A stretch of 64,000 nucleotides of DNA, from the NCBI GenBank assembly GCA_977006965.1, contig OZ345362.1:744001-808000 (forward strand), in the 5' to 3' direction. The notes below the pieces were generated by a model. That model worked only from the letters and a program-made list of their open reading frames with translations, was not told the DNA's origin and did no database searches. Shown piece by piece: positions 51,633 through 63,830 of the stretch. A program made the translations under genes and the position numbers. Position 1 is the first letter of the stretch. Every line of letters starts with the position of its first letter. Source of the stretch: Phymatolithon calcareum (Eukaryota; Rhodophyta; Florideophyceae; Hapalidiales).

Positions 51633-52980
51633 CTCATAGAAGCTATTACAGCACTTGTTTTTGTAGAAGCGAGCAAAAACGAGTTTCTTTCACATCAGTA
51701 GCGTAAGAAAACGGAACTTGGACCGATGATTGTTGCAAAATTCACATGGAATTGAGAGCCTTTTTTGTCATAACGCTTACATGCAACGTTCAACTTTTAA
51801 ACCCAATGCAGTTGTTATAAGTTGCAAGCTTAATTTCAACTATTTATTTTGATTTGGAGAGGAAAAATAGTGAAGCTCTTGTTTGGTCGCCTATCCAAAA
51901 ACAGGTCGTAAGTGCATGATACTGTACCATAAGCCGGGATAACAAATGTGTAAGACGTACTCGTATGATACCTGGCCCTCGTTGGAACAGTACAGTAGCC
52001 CCTCGGGGCACTATTGTACCCACTCGGGTCTGGATCTCTTACGTATTTCATGCATCAGATATTAGGGAGATGCGAAAGGTTGCCGTAAGCCCGGATAACA
52101 AAATTTGCTATCCCGGCTTACGGTAACCTTACACATCTCCTTTTAAGGGAAGTTGGTCCTTAGAAGGACCTAACTTCCCCATCTTTGAGAACCAAAGCAT
52201 TTATTTATTTGGAAGGCATGGCTTCGATCTGGAATTAATGGAACATTATTCTCAAGCCTGAACTAATATTGTTAGCATAGTAATTATGAACAGCAAACCT
52301 GAGACGAGGGGCAATATCATACTTGTTCTTATTTTCCATGATGCTGTAGATTGCATTGTCGGAGTCACATTCGCACGCTCGCAATATTTTTCTCATGTTG
52401 TACCTGTTTTCGCATAGTGGTGCCATCGGGGCCTGGCTACTTTCAGCGAGAGAGTTTTCCAGGAAGATGACAGAGTTCAGTTACTTTCTCAAGCTTATTC
52501 GAAAGTGCTCGACAGTTCTAAAACTTTTACAGCTTCCATAACGAATTGTAGTCTTCGTTCCCTCGCAATTTGCGTAAATGTGCGAGCTCTAATTTGCTGT
52601 AAATATCAACCTTGAGAGTGTCTTATGGACAGCCCTAATTTTTCGGAAGCAATATCCTCAGAGTCTTTGCAATCACTGTGAAAAATTGGGATGAAAGCAT
52701 CATCATGATGAAGATAGACGAGTCGCGTTTCGTGACCTTCTCGGATTTTTAACAGAAATTTCTGTTGAAGCAAATCTGTGAATTTAGCAAAACGTGAGAG
52801 TAACTACCCAATCACAGTGCATCCACGTTGACAATTTGAGGTCATGAGCCTATCATCAACTTGTATTTCATTCACTCATAAAAATAAAAGTACAAATGGG
52901 GGTGTAGGTCCGAGCTGAATTTATTATCACTGACTCTGAGATCAGATCTAAAATTTAGATAAATTAAGCCCTATGCCAAA
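51633..52980. other. gene-free stretch with two adjacent hairpins
   Basis: No gene is visible. Hairpins are at 52066-52140 and 52147-52179. TAAGCCGGGATA-type text occurs at about 51931, 52087 and, inverted, 52109. TACTGTAC occurs at 51920-51927. Confidence 0.4.
52066..52179. repeat. two adjacent foldback hairpins
   Basis: The first has 32-bp arms (52066-52097 and 52109-52140) with 28 matches. The second has GGGAAGTTGGTCCTT (52147-52161) paired with 52164-52179 with a single bulge. Confidence 0.85.
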
Positions 52981-53040
52981 GCTGTGGCACACGGCGCATA
53001 TATTGCATCATCGTATGATGACCGTTGTGCATCGATCCCG

Positions 53041-53058
53041 GTACTGTACAGTACTGTA
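53041..53058. promoter_or_regulatory. GTACTGTACAGTAC palindrome upstream of the ALDH gene
   Basis: GTACTGTACAGTAC (53041-53054) is a perfect 14-bp palindrome and is followed by TGTA. It lies about 80-95 bp before the likely start codon at 53137, and it is the most complete example of a motif that recurs upstream of several genes here. A regulatory role is inferred from position only. Confidence 0.4.
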
Positions 53059-53136
53059 GTGTTCATTTCCCCACAGATCACAGAAGCAACCTCGCCCTGC
53101 TCGGCTTTCACAGCTTCTCCCCTTGCCACGAGCAGC

Positions 53137-55149
53137 ATGGACGAGATCGGCGCCAATATGCAGGAGGCCGGCTTCGGTCTCGTTTCCATCGAGCGTTTCC
53201 TCATCCGCGCACTGCAGCGCCTTGCCGTCGCCCTGCATTCGCTCTCCCTAACGCTCGAGGACGCGTCTCTTTCCGCGCAGTGCACCGCCCTAACGAATTC
53301 CCTCTTCTCCCATCTGTATGCCTCGTACGATGCCCTTCCCGAAGCTCTTCGCTACCTAATCCTGATAGCGCTAAGCTTCCTCGGTCTGCTTCTCTTCGTC
53401 TTCATGATGCCCGTCTTGGCCGGCCTCATAATCGGCACCGACCCCTCGCTGGACACAATACCAGCCCCTTCGCTTGTGTATTCCGCGGACGATGACGTGC
53501 AATCCGACTCCTTTCCCGACGTCGATGTGCTGCCGCAGCTATGTGAGCCGTCTGAAACCTCCCTCGATTGCATTTCCCCGCTCAACGGTGTGTCGCTCGG
53601 TCATGTCCCACAGGACACGCCGGAGACCGTACAGTCCAAGGCCGCGCGCGCGCGAAAGGTGCAGCCGATATGGACGGTCACTACATTTGCGGAGCGAAAG
53701 AAGCTGTTGCGAGTGTTACGGGATTACATATTACGCCATCAGCCGATGCTGTGCGGACTGAGCCGTTTTGACACGGGGAAGACGCTGTTGGATGCCAATA
53801 TGGGTGAATTGCTAACGACATTAGAGAAAATACGCTGGTTGCTCGCAGAGGGGGAGGATGCCCTACGTCCGTGTCGGCGCACGACGGGTCCCATGGCGGT
53901 GCATAAGATAGCAGAGGTGATTTATTCTCCGCTTGGTGTTATTGGCGCTATTGCACCGTGGAACTATCCATTGCATAATATGTTCAATCCTGTGTTGGCT
54001 GCTCTCTTCTCCGGGAACGCTATCATTGTGAAACCGTCAGAGCATACCGCATATTCCTCTTTGCATTTCGCACGTATTGTGCGCCGCGCACTGACGGTTT
54101 GTGGTCACGACCCGGACCTCATGCAGATTGCTATTGGAGGCGCGGACGTCGGACGAGCGATGGTCAGTGCTGGAATTGACAAATTGTTCTTCACAGGGTC
54201 CACGGCCGTGGGGCGGTTGGTGGCTACTGCGGCTGCGGAGAGGCTGCTTCCTACCGTGCTCGAACTTGGCGGGAAGGATGCATTCATTGTGTGTGCGGAC
54301 GCGAATGTGAAGCATGCGGCTTCACTATGCTTGCGCGGTGTGTTTCAGAACGCTGGACAAAATTGCGTCGGTGTCGAACGTGTGTTTGTGCATCGTGATA
54401 TCAAGTCGAAATTCGTGGAAATTGTGCTGGATGTTGTGAAGAACATCCGCGTGGACGAAGATGTCGGCGCATTGACAATGGGACTGCCGGCAATAGAGGC
54501 AATGCAGGCGCTCGTCGCGGAAGCAACGAGCATGGGTGCTACCGTGCTCCATGGCGGCAGGCGAGCGCGCAAAGAGAGTGGTGGATTCTTCTACGAACCG
54601 ACCGTTCTCGACGGCGTTACACCGAACATGCGCATAGCGAAGGAGGAGGTGTTCGGACCGATTCTGGCACTGTACGTATGGGAGTCTGAGGAGGAGGTTC
54701 TGGGCATGGTGAATGAGTGCAAGTTTGGTCTTGGGGCGTCGGTATTCGCCGGTGATAAGCGGCGGGCTAGGCGGATTGTGGATGGGCTGAATGTTGGTAT
54801 TGTTAATGTGAACGATTTTGGCATCAACTATTTGTGTCAGAGTATGCCGTTTGGTGGCACGAAGGACTCTGGATCGGACAGGTTTGCCGGTGTTGAGGGA
54901 TTGAGAGGATGCTGTATTGCGAAGAGCACCACACGGGACAGATTCCCTGGAATACGGACGAATCTGCCGCGAAATTTTGCGTATCCGGTGGCGAAGAATG
55001 CGTTCGCGCTCGCGGCGGAGATTAACAATTTGGTGTATCTACCGGGGATAATGAGCAAAATTGATGGTTTGAGAAATGTTGTGATTACGCTGTGCACCAG
55101 AGAATGGATGCCCAGGGAAACAAAGGCGGACATACACCCCTATGAATGA
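53137..55149 (+). CDS. aldehyde dehydrogenase of the ALDH22/MSC7 family, membrane-anchored
   Basis: NAD(P)-dependent oxidation of aldehydes to acids is the family reaction. I start at Met53137 (670 residues) because upstream codons in the 721-codon frame cover the GTACTGTA palindrome and look non-coding. A membrane span (about 73-100) and a variable acidic segment precede the ALDH domain (about 165-640). Visible are the cofactor motif PWNYP (N276), K299 in IIVKPSEHT, FTGSTAVGR, the catalytic Glu376 in LELGGKDAF and the catalytic Cys410 in QNAGQNCVG. The C-terminal family block is GINYLCQSMPFGG. A long N-terminal extension with a span and the GINYLCQSMPFGGTKDSG ending are typical of plant ALDH22A1 and yeast Msc7. 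The protein probably sits on ER or endomembranes. It converges with H4, with about 290 bp between stop codons. Confidence 0.93.
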   Translation: MDEIGANMQEAGFGLVSIERFLIRALQRLAVALHSLSLTLEDASLSAQCTALTNSLFSHLYASYDALPEALRYLILIALSFLGLLLFVFMMPVLAGLIIGTDPSLDTIPAPSLVYSADDDVQSDSFPDVDVLPQLCEPSETSLDCISPLNGVSLGHVPQDTPETVQSKAARARKVQPIWTVTTFAERKKLLRVLRDYILRHQPMLCGLSRFDTGKTLLDANMGELLTTLEKIRWLLAEGEDALRPCRRTTGPMAVHKIAEVIYSPLGVIGAIAPWNYPLHNMFNPVLAALFSGNAIIVKPSEHTAYSSLHFARIVRRALTVCGHDPDLMQIAIGGADVGRAMVSAGIDKLFFTGSTAVGRLVATAAAERLLPTVLELGGKDAFIVCADANVKHAASLCLRGVFQNAGQNCVGVERVFVHRDIKSKFVEIVLDVVKNIRVDEDVGALTMGLPAIEAMQALVAEATSMGATVLHGGRRARKESGGFFYEPTVLDGVTPNMRIAKEEVFGPILALYVWESEEEVLGMVNECKFGLGASVFAGDKRRARRIVDGLNVGIVNVNDFGINYLCQSMPFGGTKDSGSDRFAGVEGLRGCCIAKSTTRDRFPGIRTNLPRNFAYPVAKNAFALAAEINNLVYLPGIMSKIDGLRNVVITLCTREWMPRETKADIHPYE

Positions 55150-55441
55150 TTTCATGCGTGGAAAGGAACTGCTGTAGTGGAGAAGCAACGGAACGTTGGA
55201 TGAGCCTTGAGAAAAGACAAGAGTTTTTGTGTAGGCACGTGTAGGATTTAGTTGCTTGTCTGGAATAGAAACTGAAAAGAAGAAAACGGAACACAATTTT
55301 GAAAACAGATTGATTTTATTTTAGATTATTGGACAATTGAATACAGGCGGGCGAGGACTGGAGCTTGCGGGGGAGTAAGGGTGGAACACGATGTTCAGCA
55401 TGACCACCGACGGGAATCCTGAGTGCACATCATTAGGGGAC

Positions 55442-56669
<1,228 letters not shown>

Positions 56670-56775
56670 ATGTTTCATCTGGTTGAAGAATAACTTGGCG
56701 TCCGTCGGAATCAGGCAGTGTTTTGCGACATCTTCTAGATCATTGCCACTTTGGATTGAACGAGTCCACTGTATC

Positions 56776-56781
56776 AATAAA
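56776..56781 (+). terminator. poly(A) signal of histone H3
   Basis: AATAAA lies 107 bp after the H3 stop codon and 13 bp before the end of the convergent TRM5 coding region, so the two 3' ends probably overlap. Confidence 0.6.
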
Positions 56782-56793
56782 GTACCTTTTGAT

Positions 56794-58314
56794 TTATCCT
56801 AAGACTGCTGTCTTCTGTTTCTTTCTTACTTGAGTGGTATCCATGTCCTCGTCGTGTTCTCGCTTGTCAACAAAGTACGCTATTTGTTCCGGCACTTGAA
56901 ACGTAATGCAAACCTGATGTTTTCGCGGTGCCACGTCGCGCACGTTACGCACCGCTATGTCCTTATCAGCCAAAACATGCAGTCTTCGTAAACCTCTTTC
57001 ATCCCCCAGTCCAAATAATGCATTTCGAACTCGCTCCCTTGCCTCACCGGCACCTGCAGCATCCTTGACGAAACAATAGCAATGTACTATGGGCATCGGC
57101 ATTTTCTTTTCCTCCAAACCGCGGTATAGTCCCACAAACGTGTCCAAAAATTCGGGTGCCCCGGACGGAAAGTTCATGACGACCTTGGTGATGGGAACGG
57201 TCTCAATTCGCACGAGGCGGTGCAAAAACTCACGCGCACATCCGCAACTCACATTCAAAATCTCAGGATCAACTCCATTTTTCGATGCATTCTTTCGAAG
57301 ATACTCCACCGATGATGGGTTGAGATCATTCGCATACACCTTGCTACAATTCTTCCGCCGTGCTGCAGGGATTGCAAACGGACCAACGCCGGCAAATGCA
57401 TCAGCAAGAATGTCATTCGGTTTCAGTGAGTCCACAATTCGGCGATGCTCTGTCTCCAACCGCGAGTTCCAATACACCTTGGCGAAATCCAGGGTGAACG
57501 TGCATCCATTCTCACGCACTGTTGTCTCGAGCACATCTTCCCCGGCAAGCACCTCCATAGCGAATGTGCGGTAAGGGCCACCGAGACTTTGCAACTTGTT
57601 CACGACGGTTCGGATACGCGGTGCCAACTTTCCGAGCAACACTTCGCCGATTAACTTCTTATACGGTTCGTGCTCCTCGCGCAAATTCAGATGGATGATG
57701 TGACCCACCGTCTCGAACGAGGTCGGCACAGTTACACCAGTCGGCATCAGGTATCGCAGCAACATATCAGTGGTCCAGTTCGCATAGGTGATATTCACAT
57801 CGCTGGTCACAATGTCTTTCGATGCTACTTCACGCAGAAACGTGCGCGCGGTGGCATCAGCTTTTGCAGGAAGTTCCGCAGCACGCAAAAGTGCGGCGAT
57901 GTCGTCGTGCGGCCTTCCAGCTAGTGAGAAATCGGCATTTCCGACAGGAAAGCCGGGCGAAATGAGATCAATGCGCTGTGCGAAATATTTTAAGAGGAGC
58001 AGCACGAGGGGAGCTGTTGACCCTGTCTGTGATAAAACTTCGGCCGGCGGCTTGGTCACAGATGGGACTCGGGGGATTTGGAGAACATGCGATTTTAGAG
58101 CTACGCGTACGTCATTGCAAAGCTTTGGTGGGACTTTAAGTGCGTACGCGGTCCACGTTGCGGCAAAATCGGATTCTTTTAGCCCTACATGCAGCGAACT
58201 GACCTGAGAGGTTGGCGTTTTTCTGCGCGGCATGAGGGCGGCTGCACATCGGTTTTTCTGAGCCTGGAGCGCTTTCGAGAACCAGTTGAGCGTGGAGACG
58301 AACGAATTGATCAT
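56794..58314 (-). CDS. TRM5: tRNA (guanine37-N1)-methyltransferase
   Basis: The 506-residue protein fits the Trm5 family, which transfers a methyl group from SAM to N1 of G37 next to the anticodon and so prevents frameshifting. The N-terminal domain (about 45-200) is followed by the D2 region VGHIIHLNLREEHEPYKKLI (about 203-222) and the Rossmann domain. SAM motif I is DAFAGVGPF (about 305-313) and motif II is YANDLNPSSVEYL (about 327-339). The NFPSGAPEFL block (about 381-390) corresponds to the NLPxxAxEFL motif. The C-terminus is basic. The first 27 residues could be a mitochondrial presequence; Met28 (MPRRKTPTS) would then give the nuclear or cytosolic form, as known for yeast Trm5 (inference). 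The gene is intronless and convergent with H3. Confidence 0.95.
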   Translation of the reverse strand: MINSFVSTLNWFSKALQAQKNRCAAALMPRRKTPTSQVSSLHVGLKESDFAATWTAYALKVPPKLCNDVRVALKSHVLQIPRVPSVTKPPAEVLSQTGSTAPLVLLLLKYFAQRIDLISPGFPVGNADFSLAGRPHDDIAALLRAAELPAKADATARTFLREVASKDIVTSDVNITYANWTTDMLLRYLMPTGVTVPTSFETVGHIIHLNLREEHEPYKKLIGEVLLGKLAPRIRTVVNKLQSLGGPYRTFAMEVLAGEDVLETTVRENGCTFTLDFAKVYWNSRLETEHRRIVDSLKPNDILADAFAGVGPFAIPAARRKNCSKVYANDLNPSSVEYLRKNASKNGVDPEILNVSCGCAREFLHRLVRIETVPITKVVMNFPSGAPEFLDTFVGLYRGLEEKKMPMPIVHCYCFVKDAAGAGEARERVRNALFGLGDERGLRRLHVLADKDIAVRNVRDVAPRKHQVCITFQVPEQIAYFVDKREHDEDMDTTQVRKKQKTAVLG

Positions 58315-59809
58315 CAGTTTCCTGGAAGAGAGGTTCTGTGGTCTTAATCACAGAGTTTGCGATCTTACGCGTCGTTGACCTTCTGTAGGGGACTTCGTGA
58401 CTTTCTTTTATCCAGGTATGACAAAAATTGGACGGGTATTGATCTCAATGTACAGTATTTGCCAGAACAGCTATATTGCCAAATGCTGTACCTCGCGGAA
58501 CAGTTGCTGAAGCAGGGGCCGATCATAGCCTCGCGGCGAGTTTCGCGGTGGCTCTTTTGTCTGTCTTAGCGCTTGATGTTCCAGGGTGAATATCAGTTGT
58601 TCGACTTTCGAAACGTTGCAGAAGAAGTCTCCAACGATCACGCAGGAGCTTCAATCTACATTTTCGTGTGACAGCAGCAACTAGGTGCTTGGATCTGCAG
58701 TACTGTTGTACTATCGCATTTCTCAGTCCCCCAACAGTATGACTTTGTGTTTTCTCTCTTCATCAGACAATATAGCACACTTAACCTTGGCGTGCTAAGT
58801 TTATACAATCACTCTGGAAACAGCAGGCAATATATCCTCGCCTCAGTGTCTTAGGGTCACCCCAAGGCATTTTCCACTGTCTCTACAAACTCTCGTACAC
58901 CGGGATAAAAATACTACGAAACTTGACTTCAGTCCCAAATGAAACGTATTCCTGTGCCTCTGCAGAGTGGCATTCTGAAAAATCACAAAAGCAGAGAAGT
59001 TACGCTTTTGATAATTAGAACCATAGCGAACAGCAGGTAAAATATAAAAAATACAGGACTCTGTACATACTTCACGGAATGGTATCCCACATTCGTCACA
59101 CATAAATTGCTTGTGTCCCTATTGAATTGCTTTCCCACAACATGACATGCATTCCCGATTTGTACTCTCGACACCGAGTTGATTCGATGTCGATTCTTCC
59201 CTTGAAATGAACGTCAGTCTGCAGGCTGTGCCATCTCACTGGGAATCTGAACTTGCAGTGTATGTCTATTGTTGTCGAACAAGACAGTGGCTTTGTAGAC
59301 TCGCAATGTTGCAGGGGTGTAAAGAAAGACATTGGGGGCTGACCGGACCGAACGGACCACAAACGAATCAAGACAAGTAAGTGGCCGCAGCGATCAGGCT
59401 GCACAAAGCGCTTGTTTCGGCGGTAATCCTACCGCAACTGGCTGGCGCGATCGCGAACGCGCCCGCCTGGGACTCGGCAAACCGAGAATTCGCCACGCTC
59501 GAAATGCCAGACTCAACCCCGCCGTCGTCGGATTTCGAGGAAATCTTGCGAATTTAAGCGGATTTGATACAGGCCGGCTATCATAACCGGTCCGGCCATG
59601 CGTCCACCTGTGCGTCACAGGAAGGAGACAAGAGCAGAGTCAGGAATTTTTCCCAGCTCCAATGCAGGGTTTTTTGAAATGGCAAGAGCTGTGCTCCGGC
59701 CTCCCCATGGGAGAAGACTATCACCTTCTGATAGTTTGGTAGAACATGGATTCCGCCCTGAGTGGTGTGCCGCAATGCTCTAGGAAGCTAGAAGAGAGAA
59801 CAGAAGGAG
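58315..59809. other. gene-free stretch, 5' flank of TRM5
   Basis: TACAGTA occurs at 58451-58457, about 140 bp upstream of TRM5, and CAGTACTG near 58699. No further gene is supported; the 84-codon frame at 59332-59586 has no family match. Confidence 0.4.
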
Positions 59810-60055
59810 ATGAAAGAAGGTAACGAGATGACCAGCTACCATGAGCATCCTAAATGGTTTCCAACCCGGGTCATCCCTTTGAAGGACGGCGGCTGAAGAT
59901 TGGCTGTGTAGATATTTAGATGTTAAGCTACCTGAAGCTCTGCACTTTGTGCGGCTTTGAGCTGTTGTGACATCAAGTACCACTCGTATCTGTTATAGTC
60001 TTCTGTAGCCGTAAAGATGGGGAGTTGTTCAACAACTCCGAAACCTGCATAAAGA
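59810..60055 (+). repeat. dispersed repeat family R6, copy B
   Basis: Aligns with 48975-49190. Relative to copy A it has an extra block (about 59846-59900). It ends in CTGCATAAAGAAAGAAAGAA, a simple A/G tail as expected of a retroposon. Confidence 0.75.
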
Positions 60056-60463
60056 AAGAAAGAAAGAACGACATTATCACCATCGACCTAGGAACTCTAT
60101 ATTGGCTCCTTGCGATCTATCCACCGCCACTGCCAACACAGTATGGTGAACGTCTCTTCGAAGAGGAACCAGCGGAGTTATCGCAGACACCGATTAACAC
60201 TCAACGTACTATTAGTCTAGTGTCGGTTAGTGCCCCCCCTTTTTTGCAGGGTGTGCAATTGCTCACACGCGCCCTATTTAAGCGGTGATCCTGATCGCAT
60301 CTTAGACTGAGGCATCGCATCACAGAGATCACCCCTTTTCAAGATAAACCATCATTTTCTTTTCACTCCCAGTGATTACAGCTTGCAATGTGAGCTCGAT
60401 CAATGGCGAAACAAGAAGGCTAAGAAAGACACTGATCGCACAAGACTCAGGGAAGATCCCAAA

Positions 60464-60634
60464 TTGTCAACCGGCTGAGGGGGTAGACATCGGCTTCCTC
60501 TTGCAACTGATTGCTTCTATGTCATCCCCAGGGATGACATAGAGCAATCAATATTCTATGTCATCCCTAGGGATGACATAGAAGCAATCAGTTGCAAGAG
60601 GAAGCCGATGTCTACCCCCTCAGCCGGTTGACAA
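60464..60634. repeat. large perfect inverted repeat, 65-bp arms, with nested palindromes
   Basis: Arms 60464-60528 and 60570-60634 are exact inverted copies. The 41-nt centre itself contains two versions of the palindrome TATGTCATCCC(C/T)AGGGATGACATA, one overlapping each arm end. The whole can form a cruciform or a long hairpin RNA. Confidence 0.96.
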
Positions 60635-60639
60635 GCGTG

Positions 60640-60760
60640 TTGTGCACCGTACTCTCGGGATGACAATCGCCCTCAGGCCATGATATTCGGACCTCGGCTG
60701 CGCCTCGGTTGAATATCATGCCCTCGGGCTCATGTCATCCCTCGCAGCCGGTGCACAACC
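60640..60760. repeat. second inverted repeat sharing GGGATGACA with its neighbour
   Basis: TTGTGCACCG (near 60640), GGGATGACA (60657) and CATGATATTC (about 60680) are paired with GAATATCATG, TGTCATCCC and CGGTGCACAA (ending near 60759). The pairing is interrupted. It lies directly right of the larger palindrome. Confidence 0.75.
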
Positions 60761-60845
60761 CCCACAAGCGACCACGTCGTGTGGCCACCCGCAGGTGTCA
60801 GCTCGTAATAACGGACAGACCCGACAGTCGAAATAATCACAAGAT

Positions 60846-61027
60846 GGGAGGCACCAAGAGATCGCCAAGTTGGGTCACTGACTCCCGCGCGCGTATCGCG
60901 GTAGCCGTTAGACCAGACAGTGACAGACCTGACATCACAGGAGGGGAGGCCCGAGAGATCGCCAAGTTGGGTCACTGACTCGTACGTGTGTATTGATATA
61001 GCCGTTAGACCTGGCAGTGATAGGATA
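60846..61027 (+). repeat. 98-bp tandem duplication
   Basis: GAGATCGCCAAGTTGGGTCA and surrounding text occur twice with a 98-bp period (60846-60943 and 60944-61027). The second unit is diverged and shorter. Confidence 0.8.
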
Positions 61028-61039
61028 GTGTCGATATTC

Positions 61040-63435
61040 GTGGGGTGTGATATGCAACCCCCAGCCAGTAGGTTGAGAATCCGATAGCTTATAAGGCACA
61101 GCTCATCGCAGCGAGTAAATGATCGCGTCTCAAGCAAGCCACAATTGGCGAGAGCGCGTGCCGACTACCTTGCCCACCCTGAGAGCGCAACAAGTCTCGC
61201 CATGGCTTTGCATCTTGGATCTTTGCAACCGAATCTTTCGTTGCGGTTTTTGTGACTATTCTCTGCTGACACAGCATAAAGCGTCCATCCTACACGTGTA
61301 GCTCTCGCCATTGCCAAAGTTGAAGCATCGATTTGTGATTACGAATAAGATCAGGTACAGTCTCTACCTGCTCTTGTTGTCAATAACAACGCAGGGACGA
61401 GTAATTGACATGATTTCTATTACGGAAAACCCTCGAGATTGACCGAAAACCGTCCTGGATTGCGTCATAAGAGAAGATACTCTAACATCCCGTCAGATAT
61501 ATAACCATATGTTGTGTCAGTGACACTCGATGGGATTACGTACCCCTAGTATTTATCTTTTTGGCCCACGATCCTCGATCTGAATTCGCTTTCTTCTAAA
61601 ATAGTTGCTTTTCCTAAGAGGTTTGTGGAAGCTGTAACACTAGGCGTCGCCATGGCGCTGGCCGTGTGAGCGTGGTTCGTGTGAGGGTTGGAATCAAGAA
61701 GAAGGTTTATTTGGCCATTGTTGGTCGATAAACCGATCTACCGGTCGACGATGGATGATACTTGTTGGTCGATGATCGATGTGGATGTCGATGTTCGTTT
61801 TCCTCCTTCTGAGGTTGCTCGACAAGCCTAAGTACTAAACAGGGACAACACACTAGATTGAAGATGACCCACTATGGACAGGTAAGCGGACACCCATATG
61901 CGGAGGTCAAATAGCTTACCAAACTAACATGGCCCACGGTAAGCAACGGAGAGAGTATAGACTACTGGCCGGTAAATCTTACGGCGACGATGAGTGAGAG
62001 AGGATAGCAACACTAACGAGACGGGAACTCGAAGTCGGCACGAGCATAGTTCGCGGATGAGGAGCTCCTTCGATATAGGCACTTGAGAGAAGTACCGGTA
62101 TTGAAGAAGCGGTCACGGCGTTATAGGTATTCGTTTCGTGAGCGTTCCTCGTCTTGGCACTGCAAGCAAACGGGGGAATGTCCATCATCTACAGACCAGC
62201 GACGGAAGAGTTCGCCAAACAGAAGCCCGCATTCTACAAGGTTAAACCGTGTGGGATAATCTTTCTTTGGAAACGTCCAGCTCTTTAAAACCCGCGGTAA
62301 CAGGTGGAGGGGACTCTTCTAGAAGTCAACGTCCTAGCAAAGTATGGTCTTCATGACTTTTGGCAACAATCGTTATGAATGCAATGCATAAAAAGATCGG
62401 TTTCCTCTTGTTGAGTTTCACTGTAGACCTGAATGAGGCCTAATACTTGAGTTGGCGGAGAGGGAAACGATAATCAGAAATCCTTTAACATTCCAAGGCC
62501 TCTAAGATTGGATTGGAGATGGCAATCTATGAAAAGCACACTTCTCTAAGAATGCACCGTTTTGGTACCACTACTTGCGGTGGATACGACTGATATGCGT
62601 GTTGAGATTCCACTTTAAACTGAATTGTTTCCCATATTTGTCATACTTAAATGATGTTGGGCTTCTAAAAAAACCTAACAGAAAATGTATTCGAAAGATG
62701 CCGGCTTTTTCCAAGTTCAGATTCACGCTTACTTATCACAATAACTTCCCATGAGTTCTCTATTATCCAACTCCATCTAGGAGCAGCCTTAGCATAAATA
62801 TTAATTAAACGAGATATTTCCGTTTAAGCATTTACCAATGGCCGAGCATCTCGTAACACCAAATGGTACTAAATTCAGCCCCAATTTCTATGTACTGCAT
62901 CTCCGCCACCGATCAGTCGGAGCGAGAACTATAGAAACGGTTTGTGTTTTCGTGAAGAACATTCAGGTCTAACGGAATTTTACACAGTTTTTGTTCATGA
63001 CCAGCTTACAATACTATGGTGTCCAGGGACTTCAGAGCTGCCTAAAAGAATTCCATGTAGCAATTGAAAAGCATCGGCCACTGCGTTCGTCCTTCCTCAC
63101 ACATCGATTCGTCTGCGAATGCACTCAAATGACACATGATGGTCACATTGTGAACCCTCCATAACTGTAAATCACGTACTCATTCTCCGATTTCGGAATT
63201 CTATATTCGCACTGCTTCAGGGGACTTTTATTTGGATTCCCCATGCGTAGCCTCTAACGGATTTCTGCACCGCGACGCTAATTCATAAAGTACGTATGCT
63301 ACGATTTACAGGAATGACAAGGGAGCATTAATTTGAGTAGCCGTAGAAATCCCGTAGACAGCATCCGCACCTTTGCAACGCTCATCTTCCCGTGGTTATG
63401 CAGTCTCGGGCCTCGTGTAAGAAGCTGAGAGTGTG
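61040..63435. other. long gene-free stretch
   Basis: I see no gene. A CGATG-rich segment (about 61725-61800) is low-complexity. Frames are short and overlap on both strands. Confidence 0.45.
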
Positions 63436-63830
63436 AGCAAACAGGGGTTTTGGTCGGAGAACCTGTAGTAAACAAAAGGCAGAATGCTAATTCCCGGCCT
63501 ACGACCGACCGCGGAACCGCGCAAGTGCTCACCTACGACCGGTTACGCAGAGTTGCCTACCTTAAGCTTTGTGCATGCGAACGTCTTTTACTCCTTACTT
63601 CGGTTCCTTCCACTGCTTGCTACTCAATGCCCGTGTATATAGTAATCTACTTGACCCCATATAGGACCACTGCCCCTGTGGTCCAGATACACATATAATC
63701 CCCTTTTGGTCCTATTAATGAGAAATCTCCCCTTGTGGTCCAGACTCATCATGAGCCTCGACCGAGGACCGCCGTGCACGTCAGCTGCACAGATCGGACA
63801 TGCCCCAAATTTCTCACAGTCCCGCCTTTT
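63436..63830 (+). repeat. dispersed repeat family R2, copy B
   Basis: Matches 6686-7074 in the same orientation at over 90% by eye through the core. Small indels lie near both ends. Its flanks are unrelated to those of copy A. Confidence 0.88.
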
